64,000 nucleotides of DNA. Source: Proteus vulgaris. Lineage in GTDB: Bacteria > Pseudomonadota > Gammaproteobacteria > Enterobacterales > Enterobacteriaceae. Every line of letters begins with the position of its first letter. Within the stretch, counting starts at the first letter, position 1. Below, one piece after another: positions 29,324 to 37,400 of the stretch. The position numbers and the translations under genes were made by a program. A model generated the notes under the pieces. It saw nothing but the letters and a program-made list of their open reading frames with translations, made no database searches and was not told the DNA's origin. Location of the stretch: the NCBI RefSeq assembly GCF_023100685.1, contig NZ_CP090064.1:1798001-1862000 (forward strand). Direction: 5' to 3'.

Positions 29324-30664
29324 ATGAGTGGTGAGATTGCTGTTTTCATAATGACTGTCGTTTTTATTGCAATGGCCATTTTGTATTTAGCGCCCGTTTA
29401 TTATTTTTTTGTTGTGATATCAGCATTTAAATATATCCAGTCTCCACTAAAAAAATCCATCTTGTTCTCTTTGATTTTAATATTAATTAATATATTTTTC
29501 TATTTTAATACCACTTTAGTTTCAAAGGGAGAGCTTGCTCTTATTAAGAGCAATGATCCTCAATTTATTTTTCTAGGTCTATTATTTTTCTGTCTCCCAT
29601 TTATTTATCTTCATATCGTCAGAAAAAGAAACCCTAAAATAGTGGGCTATTGGATAGCCTTCACATTGTCATTCTTAGCTTATAACTCATATTATTTTCC
29701 ACAAAAAATGATGGGAGATAAAAAAGAGAGAGTTATTCAGCTGTTACAAAGAGGTGATTTAGAAGCATTAGATAAAGTTTGGAAAGGAAGTTGTCCTGAT
29801 CCTTATAGCATTGAAGTGGAATTTTTTTATAACACAGATTTGATAAAAACATTTGATAAAAAATCACTCTGGTTTTTAACTGAGTGTGTAAAACAAAATA
29901 AGAAGACAGAATCTATTTATTTATATTATAGACCGACTAACTATCCGCTGTTTGATAGAGAGTTTTCAATAGCAGAATGGAATGAAAATGTTGTCGATTT
30001 ATTTATCGATAAAAAATTTTATAGCACTCTTCCAGAAGAAGAGAAAAAGGAACTAGGCGATACCATAATACAAACTTTTCAAGAAGGATTAATGTATACA
30101 GGCACCTTTGATGATTATACGAAAAAAATTGATTATATTCTTCAACAGCGTCCTGAATTTAAAAACTATATTATTTTTGATCGAAAAGAGTTTATATACG
30201 CACTCAGAAATCACCGATTAAAATATGCTCAATACCTTAAAAAACATCTCGATAAAAATGATCCTTTTATTAAATTAGGTTTTGCAATCATTGAAGATGA
30301 CATTAAATATATTGTTGATGAAGGAAAGAAAAATCCTGAACTCTTTACTCAAATTCTTATGGATACATCTGCATTGTCCGCATCTGGTTGTGATGAAGGG
30401 ATTATGCCTTTTGATATAAATACCTTTATTTTTAGTAATGGAAGTAAGAACTTAATTATAGCACTATTGGATAATAATCTAGTAAATACAAGTAATTATA
30501 AATGCAATGGATATAATTACTTGGCGGATGATCATGGCAAGGAAAAAACCTGTTTTAGCTATTTACTCCGACATCTTGAATATAACCATACAATAAAAAA
30601 TAGAGATGATAAAAAAGAGATAGAGAAAAGAATATTGAGTCAATTAACACAATGTGATGAGTGA
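29324..30664 (+). CDS. Hypothetical membrane protein next to the prophage
   Basis: 446 residues; ATG at 29324 preferred because AAGG sits five to six bases before it (an ATG two codons earlier abuts the site). About four transmembrane helices in the first 125 residues, then a roughly 320-residue soluble part of Lys/Glu/Asp/Tyr-rich helices with a few cysteines (GSCPDPYS, SASGCDEG, YKCNGYN). It reads like a helical-repeat domain but I cannot name a family. It is the last host-side gene before the integrase; codon use is strongly AT-biased. Confidence 0.75.
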   Translation: MSGEIAVFIMTVVFIAMAILYLAPVYYFFVVISAFKYIQSPLKKSILFSLILILINIFFYFNTTLVSKGELALIKSNDPQFIFLGLLFFCLPFIYLHIVRKRNPKIVGYWIAFTLSFLAYNSYYFPQKMMGDKKERVIQLLQRGDLEALDKVWKGSCPDPYSIEVEFFYNTDLIKTFDKKSLWFLTECVKQNKKTESIYLYYRPTNYPLFDREFSIAEWNENVVDLFIDKKFYSTLPEEEKKELGDTIIQTFQEGLMYTGTFDDYTKKIDYILQQRPEFKNYIIFDRKEFIYALRNHRLKYAQYLKKHLDKNDPFIKLGFAIIEDDIKYIVDEGKKNPELFTQILMDTSALSASGCDEGIMPFDINTFIFSNGSKNLIIALLDNNLVNTSNYKCNGYNYLADDHGKEKTCFSYLLRHLEYNHTIKNRDDKKEIEKRILSQLTQCDE

Positions 30665-30803
30665 GATTTTCTTGTGGTTTCTATTTCGTATTTTCTTGAG
30701 GAAATATAGGCAGATAAATGTATAAATCTTTACTGTCTGTGATAATATCCCTCCTGAGTTATGATAAGGCTCAGTGATGCTATGGATATTTATAAAATAA
30801 ATA

Positions 30804-30823
30804 TGTGTACATAACTGTGTGCA
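30804..30823. repeat. Candidate attL core-type sequence
   Basis: TGTGTACATAACTGTGTGCA. The same pattern recurs at 31036-31055 (TGTGTACATACCCGTGTACA) just before int, and TGTACAC (inverse of GTGTACA) touches the int start at 31068-31074. One of these is probably the crossover-region pair bound by integrase and the others an int operator; which is which is not decidable here. Confidence 0.4.
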
Positions 30824-30919
30824 AACCTCGCGAGGTAAAGTGAGAAATTGTCGTAACGTACTGAATATAGATGAAATAAAAAGCTTACAAGTGATCTTGC
30901 GTATAAGCCATCAAAGCTA

Positions 30920-31018
30920 TTCCAACCAATTCCAATCTGTTTCAAAAATACAACCTAGCACTATATAGATATTGAGTTTCCCTTTCTCGTATGTTTCACT
31001 CTGTTTCATTCAGTTTAA
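30920..31018. repeat. Two phased arrays of TTYCA motifs, probable integrase arm sites
   Basis: TTCCA at 30920 and 30930 and TTTCA at 30940, exactly ten bases apart; then TTTCA at 30994 and 31004 and TTTAA at 31014, again ten apart. Helically phased direct repeats between the attachment core and int are what arm-type integrase (or excisionase) sites look like. The interval 30665-31074 contains no gene. Confidence 0.5.
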
Positions 31019-31035
31019 GTTCGTGCCATGAAATT

Positions 31036-31074
31036 TGTGTACATACCCGTGTACACAGTTAAAGGGATGTACAC
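31036..31074. promoter_or_regulatory. GTGTACA repeats directly upstream of int
   Basis: GTGTACA at 31037-31043 and 31049-31055 and its inverse TGTACAC at 31068-31074, ending at the int start codon. AAAGGGATG at 31061-31069 contains the ribosome binding site. The repeats could let integrase or another protein repress int. Confidence 0.45.
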
Positions 31075-32256
31075 ATGCTCACAGATGCGAAACTAAGAAA
31101 GCTTCATAACGTTCCAATAGAAAAGCGTATTGAGATAGCTGATGCTCAGGGATTATCTATTCGAGTAACGCCGAAGGGTATGATTATATTCCAATTCCGG
31201 TACCGCTTTAATGGACGACCTCGACGTATGACTCTTGGTGAATATGGAACCATATCTCTTAAAGATGCTAGGAATTTAGCTCAAGAAGCTAGGAATATAT
31301 TATTGGAAGGCAAAGATCCAATTATTGCCAAAGAAATGGAAATAGCTGATGAGGGTAAAAAGCTATCAGTAAACGAGTGTATAAATGAATGGTTAAAAAG
31401 CCCTCATGCACAGAAATTAGTAAAACATGATTTCTGGAAGAGGGCGTTACATCGTCACGTATCCACTAGTGTTGGTAAAATGATTGCTGAAGATATGGTT
31501 ATAGCTCATTGGCAGCCTGTTTTTAAGAAAATGAGAGACAACGGATCACCAACAATGGCAACCGAAATTCTTTCAAAAATGAAGCAGATATTTTCATACT
31601 GTATTCGCTCTGGAAAAATGACCGTTAATCCACTTTCTGAACTAAGAGCTGATGATGTGGGGATGAAACCAAAGACAGGAAGGCGATACTTTAGTGATAA
31701 AGAGATTGGTATGTTTTGGCGGGCTGTCGATAACACCAATATGACTAAGCAAAGCAAAATATTTATTAAGTTGGTTTTATTAACAGGATGTAGAGGTGCC
31801 GAACTTAGACTTGCTAAAAAATCAGAATTTGATTTAAAAAACAATACATGGACAGTTCCCGATCAGAACTCTAAGACAAGGGATGGATTTAGTAGAGGAT
31901 TGTCTGATGAGGCTGTTTCTTTATTAAATGAAGCGTTTTCATTATACCCAAGCTTTAAACAAGTCTTTCCCCCTGCAAACCTGAAGGAGGACAGGCCAAT
32001 GGCCGCTAGTGTATTATTAAACATGGCTATTCAGGTTGGTGATGCAATGAAGGTTAATGATTGGAGTATGCATGATCTTCGCAGAACCGCAAAGACAAAA
32101 ATGAGTGAGCTTGGCGTTCCTCCTCATGTCTCTGAGAAAGTGTTAGGCCATAAACTTGGTGGAGTCCTTTCTGTTTATGACCAACACGAATATATAAAAG
32201 AGCAAATAGATGCAGTAAATAGTTTGGCGACTCACATATTATCCTGTACTGAATAG
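31075..32256 (+). CDS. int: Prophage tyrosine integrase (P4-like)
   Basis: 393 residues. N-terminal DUF4102 arm-binding domain (ISLKDARNLAQEAR), core-binding domain, and catalytic domain with Arg in LTGCRGAELRLAKKSEF, His-x-x-Arg in WSMHDLRRTAKTKM, the second His in VLGHKLGG and Tyr in SVYDQHEYIKEQ. It integrates and excises the phage. It is convergent with the xis-like gene and overlaps its end by 25 bases, so the two are opposed, unlike lambda xis-int. Confidence 0.93.
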   Translation: MLTDAKLRKLHNVPIEKRIEIADAQGLSIRVTPKGMIIFQFRYRFNGRPRRMTLGEYGTISLKDARNLAQEARNILLEGKDPIIAKEMEIADEGKKLSVNECINEWLKSPHAQKLVKHDFWKRALHRHVSTSVGKMIAEDMVIAHWQPVFKKMRDNGSPTMATEILSKMKQIFSYCIRSGKMTVNPLSELRADDVGMKPKTGRRYFSDKEIGMFWRAVDNTNMTKQSKIFIKLVLLTGCRGAELRLAKKSEFDLKNNTWTVPDQNSKTRDGFSRGLSDEAVSLLNEAFSLYPSFKQVFPPANLKEDRPMAASVLLNMAIQVGDAMKVNDWSMHDLRRTAKTKMSELGVPPHVSEKVLGHKLGGVLSVYDQHEYIKEQIDAVNSLATHILSCTE

Positions 32257-32465
32257 CCTTTGCTTTTAAAAAACTCAATAACTTCATTGTATTTATATAA
32301 TGCGCCTCCGTTAATAGGGGCGTAATTACTATCGGGTTCTGGAAATGGCGTTCCCTGAGCGATCCATTCTTGTCTTTTTCTCCAGAATGTTGTGCGAGAT
32401 ATTCCACCTAGCATCCCTTGAATTTTACTTCTACAAATTAAAAATTTTGGAATGTTGTCATCCAT
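32232..32465 (-). CDS. Excisionase / AlpA-like DNA-binding protein
   Basis: 77 residues with a winged-helix pattern: ISRTTFWRKRQEWIAQGTPFPEPD, then GGALYKYNEVIEFFKSKGY, as in phage excisionases and AlpA-type proteins. AGGAAGAG precedes the ATG. It is the last gene of the leftward early operon and abuts int tail to tail, the expected place for directionality control. Confidence 0.7.
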   Translation of the reverse strand: MDDNIPKFLICRSKIQGMLGGISRTTFWRKRQEWIAQGTPFPEPDSNYAPINGGALYKYNEVIEFFKSKGYSVQDNM

Positions 32466-32673
32466 CTTTCTCTTCCTTTTGTAATTTCCGTAGGTAATAC
32501 GATAGGACCATCTTGTCCTGATAGTTCATGTGATTTAGAGGCTTAAACTTTGGCGTGTATTTATCGAGGATCTGAGTTGTTAGTTTGTCGTTGGGTATTC
32601 CGTGGCTTCTGAGTTCGATTAAGCATTCCTTTGCTATTTGCCGTCTTGCGTTTTCCATTGCCTGTGCATTCAT
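32458..32673 (-). CDS. Small phage protein, 71 residues
   Basis: Basic, helical, no membrane segment; I recognise no family. Overlaps the excisionase-like gene by eight bases and the preceding gene by four; AAGGC lies seven bases before the ATG. Part of the leftward operon. Confidence 0.65.
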   Translation of the reverse strand: MNAQAMENARRQIAKECLIELRSHGIPNDKLTTQILDKYTPKFKPLNHMNYQDKMVLSYYLRKLQKEEKDG

Positions 32674-32870
32674 AGGCTTTGCCTTTTATTTCTCATTATT
32701 ATTCTGAGAGAGTTAGGGCAATTTTCTATTTCTACGTTATAAATTGTATTTTTAATCTTAACTCTGTGATTTATTCGAAATCCTTTCTTGCTTTTATCGT
32801 GGATATTTAAAGCTGCATTTATTGCCATTCTTTCTATATCACTAATATCACCATGAATTCTGATTTCCAT
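32670..32870 (-). CDS. Small phage protein, 66 residues
   Basis: Begins MEIRIHGDISDIERMAINAAL and ends basic (RIIMRNKRQSL). No family recognised. Four-base overlap with the next gene; seven bases after the MT-A70 gene. Confidence 0.65.
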   Translation of the reverse strand: MEIRIHGDISDIERMAINAALNIHDKSKKGFRINHRVKIKNTIYNVEIENCPNSLRIIMRNKRQSL

Positions 32871-32877
32871 AATTCAC

Positions 32878-33480
32878 CTATATTAATTGAATACTTTCTT
32901 CCATTTGGTCGCCATATACATCCCAATCACCGTATTTCTCACGAGCGAACAATTCGAGTCGAGGAACATCTCCATATAATTCCTCTAAGCGATGATGGAC
33001 TTCTTTTGGTTTTTCGCTGTGCTCACCTAGACATGAATAAATAACCTGCCGAACACTTGCAGATTGACGAGGCAATCCATTTCCTCTCGTGGCAATTAAG
33101 CACATTTCGACATTTTGACGGGTATAATTACCGCAATTAATCTTTGTCTCGTTATTTAATATTTCCATGAAATCAAAGAAATCTTCTGGCGGGTTTTTAT
33201 TTATTCTATCTCCTGCGTTTTTATTTAATTTAACCCACACGAAACCGAACATGTTTTTAACTTTAAAATCCCATGCTTCGGCTAATTTGATTGCTTCGAG
33301 TGCAAAATTTCCTGTGTACCACATAAACAGCACGGCATTTTTAGAGGTATGTTTTTCTATTGATAATCTAGAAAGGGAATATAAGTCGGTGGTGTTGTAA
33401 TGATTATCTGCTGCGCCATTTGAAACTTTGTTATTGTAAGACCAAGGAGGATCGCACAATATCAAGTCATACTTTTTCAT
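32878..33480 (-). CDS. MT-A70 family adenine-N6 DNA methyltransferase
   Basis: 200 residues from the ATG at 33480 (GGAGCGGAGA directly upstream). DPPW catalytic motif at residues 10-13, SAM-binding FMWYTGNFALEAIKLAEAWDFKV, and the MT-A70 C-terminal pattern (NVEMCLIATRG; EHSEKPKEVHHRLEELYG). Phage members methylate adenine in DNA, often to escape host restriction. Overlaps the upstream gene by 14 bases. First of three methyltransferases in this operon. Confidence 0.9.
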   Translation of the reverse strand: MKKYDLILCDPPWSYNNKVSNGAADNHYNTTDLYSLSRLSIEKHTSKNAVLFMWYTGNFALEAIKLAEAWDFKVKNMFGFVWVKLNKNAGDRINKNPPEDFFDFMEILNNETKINCGNYTRQNVEMCLIATRGNGLPRQSASVRQVIYSCLGEHSEKPKEVHHRLEELYGDVPRLELFAREKYGDWDVYGDQMEESIQLI

Positions 33481-33694
33481 TCTCCGCTCCACTGTCACCT
33501 ATATAAAACGGCAGTCCATCAGCTTCCATTGGTTTTATGTGAGTAAACGTACATGGGATAATTCCACCTCCGAACTCTTGAGCAAACATTAACGCCTGCT
33601 TTGCCTGAAGAGAGACATGCTGCTTAGGTAGGGCTATTTGATATGTAACGCCATCAATTAACACCAGTGTCGTCATGGCCTGAACTTGTTTCAT
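33467..33694 (-). CDS. Small phage protein, 75 residues
   Basis: Contains TLVLIDGVTYQIALPKQHVSLQAKQAL, beta-rich start then helix; no family recognised. Four-base overlap with the upstream DUF2591 gene, 14-base overlap with the methyltransferase gene. Confidence 0.65.
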   Translation of the reverse strand: MKQVQAMTTLVLIDGVTYQIALPKQHVSLQAKQALMFAQEFGGGIIPCTFTHIKPMEADGLPFYIGDSGAENEKV

Positions 33695-34011
33695 TTATTA
33701 TTCTCCGCATCCTTCATCATTAAGAATAACTCCATAGCGCCACGGTATAAGTTTTCATGCTCAACCTGACTAACTGAACCATGGCAGCACATCCAGCCAC
33801 CTGAGATTTTAATCATGGATATTTCACTCTCAATAATAATCGGCATTGCGTCGGATGGATAATTACACGGATTAAACTTTTGAGTTTGCCCATTATTAAA
33901 CTTTCTAAAAATAGTTTGTTCTTTTTCGAAATAAACATACCTATTCTTAATGTCCATTTCTGCTATTCGTCTGTTAATCTCGAAGTCAGAGAGTTCGGTG
34001 TATTTATTCAT
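33691..34011 (-). CDS. DUF2591 family phage protein (NinX-like)
   Basis: 106 residues. YTELSDFEINRRIAEM at the start, FNPCNYPSDAMPIIIE in the middle and RGAMELFLMM near the end are the DUF2591 pattern known from P22 NinX and related phage proteins. Function unknown. AAGGA lies nine bases before the ATG. Confidence 0.8.
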   Translation of the reverse strand: MNKYTELSDFEINRRIAEMDIKNRYVYFEKEQTIFRKFNNGQTQKFNPCNYPSDAMPIIIESEISMIKISGGWMCCHGSVSQVEHENLYRGAMELFLMMKDAENNK

Positions 34012-34014
34012 TGA

Positions 34015-34191
34015 TTAATCCTTAACAGTTATTTTGTAATTACCCGCATGTGATTTCTTACCATATGCCGTTTTTCCGTCACCAGTAGCCACAGCTAACG
34101 CATTAACATCTGGCTTATTACTAATAATTGTTTTTGCTGCTTCAAGAGCAAATAAATACTCATTATCTTTACATTCAATTGTTATTTTCAC
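34015..34191 (-). CDS. Small phage protein, 58 residues, GTG start
   Basis: GTG at 34189-34191 is preceded by GAGGTGATTC, a strong ribosome binding site. The peptide reads KITIECKDNEYLFALEAA near the start, then TIISNKP, LAVATGDGK and NYKITVKD at the end: a compact mixed alpha/beta protein of unknown family. It overlaps the upstream reading frame by 17 bases and fills an otherwise empty gap. Confidence 0.65.
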   Translation of the reverse strand: MKITIECKDNEYLFALEAAKTIISNKPDVNALAVATGDGKTAYGKKSHAGNYKITVKD

Positions 34192-34336
34192 GAATCACCT
34201 CACCACAAATAATATTTAAACCCCTCACTGACATTAAATATTCAGCACGTTTATTGCATTCCGATTGCGTGTATAAATCCTCAGATATTGGCACTGCATG
34301 ATTGTTCATAATTAACAACAGGACGAATAACTTCAT
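34175..34336 (-). CDS. Small exported protein, DUF1482-like
   Basis: 53 residues from the ATG at 34336 (a longer frame reaches 34396). Short hydrophobic start KLFVLLLIM, then SEDLYTQSECNKRAEYLMS with two cysteines, as in DUF1482 proteins of lambdoid phages. The site AGAG upstream is weak. Overlaps the cytosine methyltransferase gene by 56 bases. Confidence 0.6.
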   Translation of the reverse strand: MKLFVLLLIMNNHAVPISEDLYTQSECNKRAEYLMSVRGLNIICGEVIRENNN

Positions 34337-35417
34337 GTTTATTTTCTCTATATGCACATTTAAATATGTGAGCAATAACATCAACAGTCCAAGCATTGCC
34401 GTAGCATTTATATGACTGTGAATTTGAGACTATATTTTCACACCAACCATCGGGAAATGTTTGTAGTCTGGCGCATTCTGTAGGAGTTAATTTTCGATAT
34501 TGCAGAGTGTTATTATGTTCCCACGAATTAGATGTGAGTGTTGGAGATTTTTCAGTGTGAATACCTCCATTGTTTTTCCCTCGAGGACGCTGATAGATTG
34601 CTACTTTCGGCTCTCTGTGCCCGCCTTGACATGTTGACAGTGTCGGGGCTTTTCCAGCATCAGAATAAATACGCTTTATCTGCTCATTGCCTTTGACATC
34701 AGAGGCGTTAGCAACATGAATTAACCCGTCTCTGGATTGCCTGATACTCTCTCTTGGCTCGCATGGTCTAAATACTATTTGCCGGCGACGTTTATTAAAG
34801 TATTCATCTTCACTTGCACCACATGCGTAATTGCTCATGATGCAATATGATTTTTCTCTATCAGTAATACTTTCATCATCAATAATATCTTTCAGCAAAA
34901 TACCTTTATCTTCTGGCTGGCTAACTTCAAAATTAGTCCAGTAGTAACGCTGTCTATTTTGTGCTGATAATAACGAGCTATTAATAAGCGTTTTATTTAC
35001 ATAACCTAATGCACGCTCCGTATGTAATGTTATATATTCCTCAAATTCCTTTTTCATTTTTACATTTTCGAGCATGAATTTAGCATCTGGATTATTTTCT
35101 AATACATGACTCATTATTTCTAACGTCGTCCAAAATAATTTACCACGCTCATCCTTATCACCTAGTTGCTTTCCCGCAAGTGACCAACTCTGGCATGGAA
35201 ATCCCGCAGTAACTAATCCTACACTTGACCAGTCAATATCCCACTCACGCCAATTATTAACATCACCTAATTGAATGTTATCTGGATAATGAAACTCAGA
35301 TACTTTGTTAGCGAATTTATCTATTTCAGCGATGTAATATTTATCAAATTTAATTCCAGCTCGAGACAGCGCCAATCGCCCAGCGGATATTCCGTTGAAC
35401 AGACTTAAATATATCAT
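34281..35417 (-). CDS. DNA cytosine-C5 methyltransferase
   Basis: 378 residues. SLFNGISAGRLAL (motif I), catalytic Cys75 in GFPCQSWSLAG (motif IV), LENV near 116-119 (motif VI), SAQNRQRYYWTNF (motif VIII), and a C-terminal RKLTPTECARLQTFPDGW...CYGNAWTVDVI (motifs IX and X). The target recognition region spans about 180-290. No endonuclease partner is nearby, so it is an orphan, probably protecting phage DNA or changing expression. Confidence 0.92.
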   Translation of the reverse strand: MIYLSLFNGISAGRLALSRAGIKFDKYYIAEIDKFANKVSEFHYPDNIQLGDVNNWREWDIDWSSVGLVTAGFPCQSWSLAGKQLGDKDERGKLFWTTLEIMSHVLENNPDAKFMLENVKMKKEFEEYITLHTERALGYVNKTLINSSLLSAQNRQRYYWTNFEVSQPEDKGILLKDIIDDESITDREKSYCIMSNYACGASEDEYFNKRRRQIVFRPCEPRESIRQSRDGLIHVANASDVKGNEQIKRIYSDAGKAPTLSTCQGGHREPKVAIYQRPRGKNNGGIHTEKSPTLTSNSWEHNNTLQYRKLTPTECARLQTFPDGWCENIVSNSQSYKCYGNAWTVDVIAHIFKCAYRENKHEVIRPVVNYEQSCSANI

Positions 35418-35489
35418 TTTGATTTCCTATGAATGTGCAGAACCCTGTATTAGCATGAGTAATACATATCCGATTATTTGCATGGTTGT

Positions 35490-35771
35490 TTAATCTAATT
35501 TATATAGCGGGGTTACTTTAAATGGTGAGCCATGAGATTGAAAATGAATATCTATATTTTCAGATGTAACAGCATCAGTAGTGAATTGCATTTTCTCATC
35601 ATGAAATACAGGGTACATCCAAGCGACTGGTTGTAGATTGTTAATGTGTTCGATATATTCGCAAATTTTTATTAGCGTATCTAAATTAACATATGATCGT
35701 TCATGCCCAATGCTTAATACCTTAGCTTTATTTTTTAAATCAATCGCTAACTCCAATATCTCATCATTCAT
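35490..35771 (-). CDS. Phage protein, 93 residues (Ea22-like C-terminus)
   Basis: N-terminal helix of hydrophobic/acidic repeats, then NLQPVAWMYPVF and a C-terminal PLYKLD, the ending common in small early phage proteins of the Ea22/ead type. Overlaps the upstream gene by eight bases. Function unknown. Confidence 0.65.
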   Translation of the reverse strand: MNDEILELAIDLKNKAKVLSIGHERSYVNLDTLIKICEYIEHINNLQPVAWMYPVFHDEKMQFTTDAVTSENIDIHFQSHGSPFKVTPLYKLD

Positions 35772-36042
35772 TTTTTATTTTCACTCCGTTGCTGATTAAT
35801 ATGTCTTCACATTTATCAATTCCATCAAAATAACCACTATCGTATTCGTTATGACAAATGCCTTTACGTTGTGGCAATTCAACCTCCAAACTCTCGCGTG
35901 ATGCTTGCCACCAATGCCATGCTTGCCGAGTTGCTAGGTAATAATAATCGTCAGATTCTGAATCTATTTTAAATATGTCATCTTTATCTAATGTAGAATA
36001 CTTTCTAAATTCTTCTTCAAACTGTCTCCTTGATTTATCCAT
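35764..36042 (-). CDS. Phage protein, 92 residues
   Basis: ATG at 36042 overlaps the upstream stop (TGATG). Acidic, aromatic (YYYLATRQAWHWWQASRESLEVELP), similar in style to early phage Ea-type proteins. No defined function. Confidence 0.65.
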   Translation of the reverse strand: MDKSRRQFEEEFRKYSTLDKDDIFKIDSESDDYYYLATRQAWHWWQASRESLEVELPQRKGICHNEYDSGYFDGIDKCEDILISNGVKIKNE

Positions 36043-36362
36043 CACTCCACCTTTCTATACCCAGCTTTGTATAAACGATTTGCGTAAACTAGAGCTTGAG
36101 CCATATCTACATCAAAATTACCGTCACGAGTAGTGGATAGGGTGTTAGAAATTTGATTAATTTCCTTTTCTTTAATTTCCTTACGCTTTTCATCTGCAAT
36201 TTCCTTCGCTAAATCTGAGCAGTCGAAGCAAATATTTGCTGCTTTACCTTGGATTAAATTGTCCTTACTACCGCTTCCACCGCAAAAGTTGCAAACATTC
36301 CTAGGATCTGGTTCTGGCAATGTAAATTTCATAATTTGATTATGGTGTGTAAAACTATCCAT
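36042..36362 (-). CDS. ClpX-type zinc-finger protein
   Basis: 106 residues. Cys24-x2-Cys27 and Cys45-x2-Cys48 with 17 residues between, in the context NVCNFCGG, LIQGKAANICFDCSDLAKEI: the same layout as the N-terminal C4 zinc domain of ClpX (CSFCGKS...ICDECVDLCNDII). No AAA+ part follows; instead there is a Lys/Glu helix (RKEIKEKEINQI). The ClpX domain recruits adaptors and lambda O, so this could be a decoy or adaptor; that is inference. GAGG lies about ten bases before the ATG. Confidence 0.75.
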   Translation of the reverse strand: MDSFTHHNQIMKFTLPEPDPRNVCNFCGGSGSKDNLIQGKAANICFDCSDLAKEIADEKRKEIKEKEINQISNTLSTTRDGNFDVDMAQALVYANRLYKAGYRKVE

Positions 36363-36398
36363 TATTCATTCCTCTTCATTGCATCCCTGCGAGTTAAA

Positions 36399-36665
36399 TC
36401 AAAAGATAATTAAAGCTGTCGCTAAAAATGCACCTTTAACATCTTTATTTGATGGATAGTAATATGCTGAATAACCATCACGAGGAACTGCTTTGTAATA
36501 ACAAACATCAACGCGATCGCAATTAACCCATTCCAATTTATCGCTTTCACAAATAATGTTTTCTTTAATTGCAGCGTCGATAACTTGCTCTTTGGTTTGA
36601 CTGCCTCGCATCATCAAAATAGTTTCGTTATTAGAATTTAGTAAATCTACTGTTTGCTTTTTCAT
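36399..36665 (-). CDS. Small phage protein, 88 residues
   Basis: ATG at 36665 chosen for its GGAGGTAGAT site; a longer frame to 36701 is unsupported. KKQTVDLLNSNNETILMMRG, then a Tyr-rich middle (GYSAYYYPSN) and a hydrophobic C-terminus (GAFLATALIIF). Family unknown. Confidence 0.65.
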   Translation of the reverse strand: MKKQTVDLLNSNNETILMMRGSQTKEQVIDAAIKENIICESDKLEWVNCDRVDVCYYKAVPRDGYSAYYYPSNKDVKGAFLATALIIF

Positions 36666-36707
36666 ATCTACCTCCTGTTTGATCCTGTTTGTTCTACTCA
36701 ATTTAAG

Positions 36708-36944
36708 TTAGAGTTTAATGCTCTTATAGAACTTAATTATCTCTAAGCATTTAGGACAGCTAATGCCACCTCTGATAATATCCTTTGTTTTGTATGTGCA
36801 TTCACTAGCATGTTCACCAAAAAATTGACCAGAACATAAAACCTTGAAATCATCATTAAATGGGTCTATTGCGTGCCACAGTGGTTCTTCTTCTTCGCCA
36901 TCTTCATTAGTTAAAATCATCACGAGCGTATTCATATCATCCAC
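36708..36944 (-). CDS. Small phage protein with a possible zinc site, 78 residues
   Basis: Acidic N-terminal part (NEDGEEEEPLWH), then His/Cys in EHASECTYKT and CPKC near the end, possibly a zinc site. An internal ATG at 36935 has a better-spaced AGGTGG site and may be the true start. Overlaps the upstream gene by eight bases. Confidence 0.6.
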   Translation of the reverse strand: MDDMNTLVMILTNEDGEEEEPLWHAIDPFNDDFKVLCSGQFFGEHASECTYKTKDIIRGGISCPKCLEIIKFYKSIKL

Positions 36945-37392
36945 CTATGCGCGTAGCTGTTCTGATACGTTGGTAGATTTCGTGTGCTTGAATTCTCTCT
37001 TCGCCGATATCGCAAGCACAGAAATATTCATAAGCTGTTTTTTCAGCTTCTCGATGGGCTTTAAAAAACTGTTCTTTTAATTGATATCTTGAAGAGCGTA
37101 ACCAAAGACAGATGGGTCCATCTTCACTTTCGTATATGGCTCCAACAAACCAACCTTCACCAGGAGGTTCTGTTGGCATCCAAGCTGATACATTAGGGTT
37201 ACCGTGAGTAAAATAGTTCTGGAAAACAGGTGTATTCTCTCCGACATCTTCACTCATATAAATACAGCGTTGCTCTAATTGGTTATCCGTTACCCACTGC
37301 ATAATTTCATTACTATCTTCGGAATATGGCAGTTTTGAATGAGTCCAATAACCATTTTCATCATATTCTACAAATTCTGGAGTAATTGACAT
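36937..37392 (-). CDS. Phage protein, 151 residues
   Basis: Contains AWMPTEPPGEGWFVGAIYESEDGPICLWLR, followed by a long helix with YFCACDIGEER. Soluble. I recognise the general type from lambdoid early regions but cannot name a family. Eight bases downstream of ssb. Confidence 0.65.
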   Translation of the reverse strand: MSITPEFVEYDENGYWTHSKLPYSEDSNEIMQWVTDNQLEQRCIYMSEDVGENTPVFQNYFTHGNPNVSAWMPTEPPGEGWFVGAIYESEDGPICLWLRSSRYQLKEQFFKAHREAEKTAYEYFCACDIGEERIQAHEIYQRIRTATRIGG

Positions 37393-37400
37393 AAAGCCTC

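Noticed and set aside
30665..31074. tRNA gene as integration site next to int
   Set aside because: No cloverleaf or TTCRANNC T-loop in this interval; no tRNA seen anywhere in the window.
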